NCBI GenBank assembly: GCA_964485635.1
Contig: CAZAJS010000065.1
Coordinates: 1-6,897 of the forward strand
Reading direction: 5' to 3'
Source: CAZAJS01 sp964485635
Lineage (GTDB): Bacteria > Pseudomonadota > Gammaproteobacteria > Francisellales > Francisellaceae
Length of the DNA stretch: 6,897 bases
Positions 6,132 through 6,897 of this stretch are shown here, in pieces. The notes below the pieces were generated by a model that made no database searches, had not been told where the DNA came from, and worked only from the letters and a program-made list of their open reading frames with translations. Within the stretch, counting starts at the first letter, position 1. The number at the start of each line of letters is the position of its first letter. The position numbers were made by a program, and so were the translations under genes.

Positions 6132-6591
6132 AAACGTTACGCTTTAACAGTTGTTCAATGGCTTTTTGTGTTTTTTGATCGTCAATGTGTGAAGCAAGAT
6201 TTTGAAAGGCTTGACGCATTGCCGGAGAAATTGATCCATTTGTTAATGGTTGTTTTGGGGTGGGTCTTGACGTTACAACAGGAGCTGAATAATCGACATA
6301 GCCAAAGCGCACTTCAAGACTATTGAGCTGTTTGAAAGTGGTATGGTTTTGAATAGTAGCGATTAACGATGCATTATTTTCACGACACTTTGCTAACATT
6401 TCTGGCCAATCTGTATATAAAATTAGTTTTTTTCCGGTAAATAAAGCTACTGCTAAATAAGACAGATAAGGGTGTGGTATTTGTTTTAGGGCATAACGCG
6501 CATCACGCGTTGCTTGTAAATGTGACTGTGCTTGGCGTAAAATATCATGTTGTGTGTCAAAAAGTGTCTTAATTGAAGGGCTTGATTTCAT
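6124..6591 (-). CDS. dciA: DUF721 / DciA-like helicase-loader protein
   Basis: DciA is the ancestral bacterial loader of the replicative helicase DnaB; it is cytoplasmic and replaces DnaC in most bacteria. The 155-residue protein has the DUF721 layout: an N-terminal helix (about 7-37), then HPYLSYLAVALFTGKKLILYTDWPEMLAKCR (40-70 in part), which matches the family pattern of LP/hydrophobic strand, G-x-L-x-L strand, a conserved Trp (W62) and helix, ending with an LEVRFGY strand near 95. A Pro/Thr-rich linker follows, and then a helical tail (SPAMRQAFQNLASHIDDQKTQKAIEQLLKR), as in gammaproteobacterial DciA proteins whose C-terminal part contacts DnaB. Position next to secA supports the call, since DUF721 genes often lie near lpxC and secA in this class. 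The ATG at 6591 is the only good start, but the upstream AT-rich bases form no clear ribosome binding site. It overlaps the downstream phosphatase by 8 nt. Confidence 0.78.
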   Translation of the reverse strand: MKSSPSIKTLFDTQHDILRQAQSHLQATRDARYALKQIPHPYLSYLAVALFTGKKLILYTDWPEMLAKCRENNASLIATIQNHTTFKQLNSLEVRFGYVDYSAPVVTSRPTPKQPLTNGSISPAMRQAFQNLASHIDDQKTQKAIEQLLKRNVYE

Positions 6592-6608
6592 TTTTTAGAC
6601 CATGACCG

Positions 6609-6637
6609 TTTAGTTAAGCCGAAAATTAGGCTATAAT
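6609..6637 (+). promoter_or_regulatory. Predicted secA promoter
   Basis: TATAAT at 6632-6637 with a poor -35 (TTTAGT, 6609-6614) at 17-nt spacing gives a start near 6644 and a leader of about 37 nt. A second TATAAT at 6656-6661 exists but lies very near the start codon and lacks a -35. The short leader has no room for a SecM-like regulatory peptide. Confidence 0.45.
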
Positions 6638-6664
6638 TGTAACTAAAAGAATGCTTATAATTAA
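6636..6664 (-). promoter_or_regulatory. Possible promoter for the dciA-gph pair
   Basis: On the minus strand, TACAAT (6641-6636, 5 of 6) and TTAATT (6664-6659, 3 of 6) are 17 nt apart. The -10 element abuts the secA -10 element on the other strand, so the divergent promoters would overlap. This is weak evidence in AT-rich DNA. Confidence 0.35.
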
Positions 6665-6680
6665 CCGGAAACCAACATTT

Positions 6681-6897
6681 ATGTTAAAAAAAATATTTGG
6701 AACGCGGAATCAGCGTTTAATTAAAAAGCTATCAAAGCAGGTAGCATCGATTAATGCGCTTGAATCAACAATGCAAGCCTTAACTGATCAACAGTTGCGT
6801 GAAAAAACAGATGAATTTAAAACACGGTACCAACAGGGCGCGTCTTTAGATCAATTATTGCCTGAAGCCTTTGCTGTTGTTCGGGAGGCATCATTTC
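6681..6897 (+). CDS. secA: Preprotein translocase ATPase SecA, N-terminal fragment, 3' partial
   Basis: SecA is the motor that drives unfolded preproteins through SecYEG. Only the first 72 residues fall in the window; the frame is open to the end. The sequence begins MLKKIFGTRNQRLIKKL, matching the KVFGSRNDRTLRRM start of E. coli SecA. INALE (24-28), LTDQQLREKTDEFKTRYQQG (34-53) and LPEAFAVVREAS (60-71) are hallmark N-terminal segments seen just before the Walker A region. The ATG at 6681 is preceded by a weak GGAAA about 9 nt upstream. The gene is divergent from dciA. In E. coli secA follows secM, which controls it by translational arrest; no such gene precedes it here, so regulation must differ. 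The missing part, about 90% of a typical 900-residue protein, lies beyond the window. Confidence 0.96.
   Translation, partial: MLKKIFGTRNQRLIKKLSKQVASINALESTMQALTDQQLREKTDEFKTRYQQGASLDQLLPEAFAVVREASF

Noticed and set aside
5819..6326. Plus-strand open frames opposite gph and dciA
   Set aside because: Both are antisense to genes with intact conserved motifs and have no start signals.
6613..6634. Small hairpin AGCC/GGCT in the secA upstream region as an attenuator
   Set aside because: It has only 4 bp and lies upstream of the predicted transcription start, so it would not be in the secA transcript.
1..6897. CRISPR arrays, insertion sequences, phage genes or a defence system
   Set aside because: No spaced direct repeats, terminal inverted repeats, transposase motifs or defence-type proteins were seen; the content is chromosomal housekeeping and envelope genes.

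Overview
This AT-rich window (roughly 40% GC by eye) comes from a Gram-negative bacterium, most likely a gammaproteobacterium. The evidence is the gene set: a heptosyltransferase I for the LPS inner core, a LolC/E-type permease with LolD for lipoprotein release, a DciA-like helicase loader beside secA, and an HAE1-type RND efflux pump. A single Lol permease with LolD, and low GC, would suit the Francisella/Thiotrichales side of the class, but I cannot fix a genus. No mobile element, CRISPR array or phage gene is visible.

Layout. Positions 1-355 are the C-terminus of an RND efflux transporter. A good sigma70-like promoter (385-413) then opens a two-gene unit: a secreted protein of unknown function (476-2266) translationally linked to waaC (2270-3232). 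Next is a solitary 5S rRNA gene (3283-3400) with its own promoter and no 16S, 23S or tRNA beside it. An extended -10 promoter (3451-3459) leads into a LolC/LolF-like permease (3496-4743), which overlaps lolD (4736-5431). On the other strand lies a convergent pair, a DciA-like gene (6591-6124) followed by an overlapping Gph-type HAD phosphatase (6131-5463). The DciA-like gene is divergent from secA (6681 onward, cut by the window end); the two share an intergenic region of about 90 bp.

How the genes fit together. Most of them serve the cell envelope: drug efflux, LPS core assembly, lipoprotein sorting to the outer membrane, and preprotein export. The unknown secreted protein is tied to waaC and may also act in the periplasm. 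The DciA/Gph pair belongs to replication and housekeeping metabolism.

The most notable items are the free-standing 5S rRNA gene, whose predicted transcription start falls on its mature 5' end; the unrecognised 596-residue exported protein coupled to waaC, with a 17-bp-period tandem repeat at its signal-peptide junction; and the apparent LolDF (single-permease) arrangement. I see no convincing new multi-gene system.
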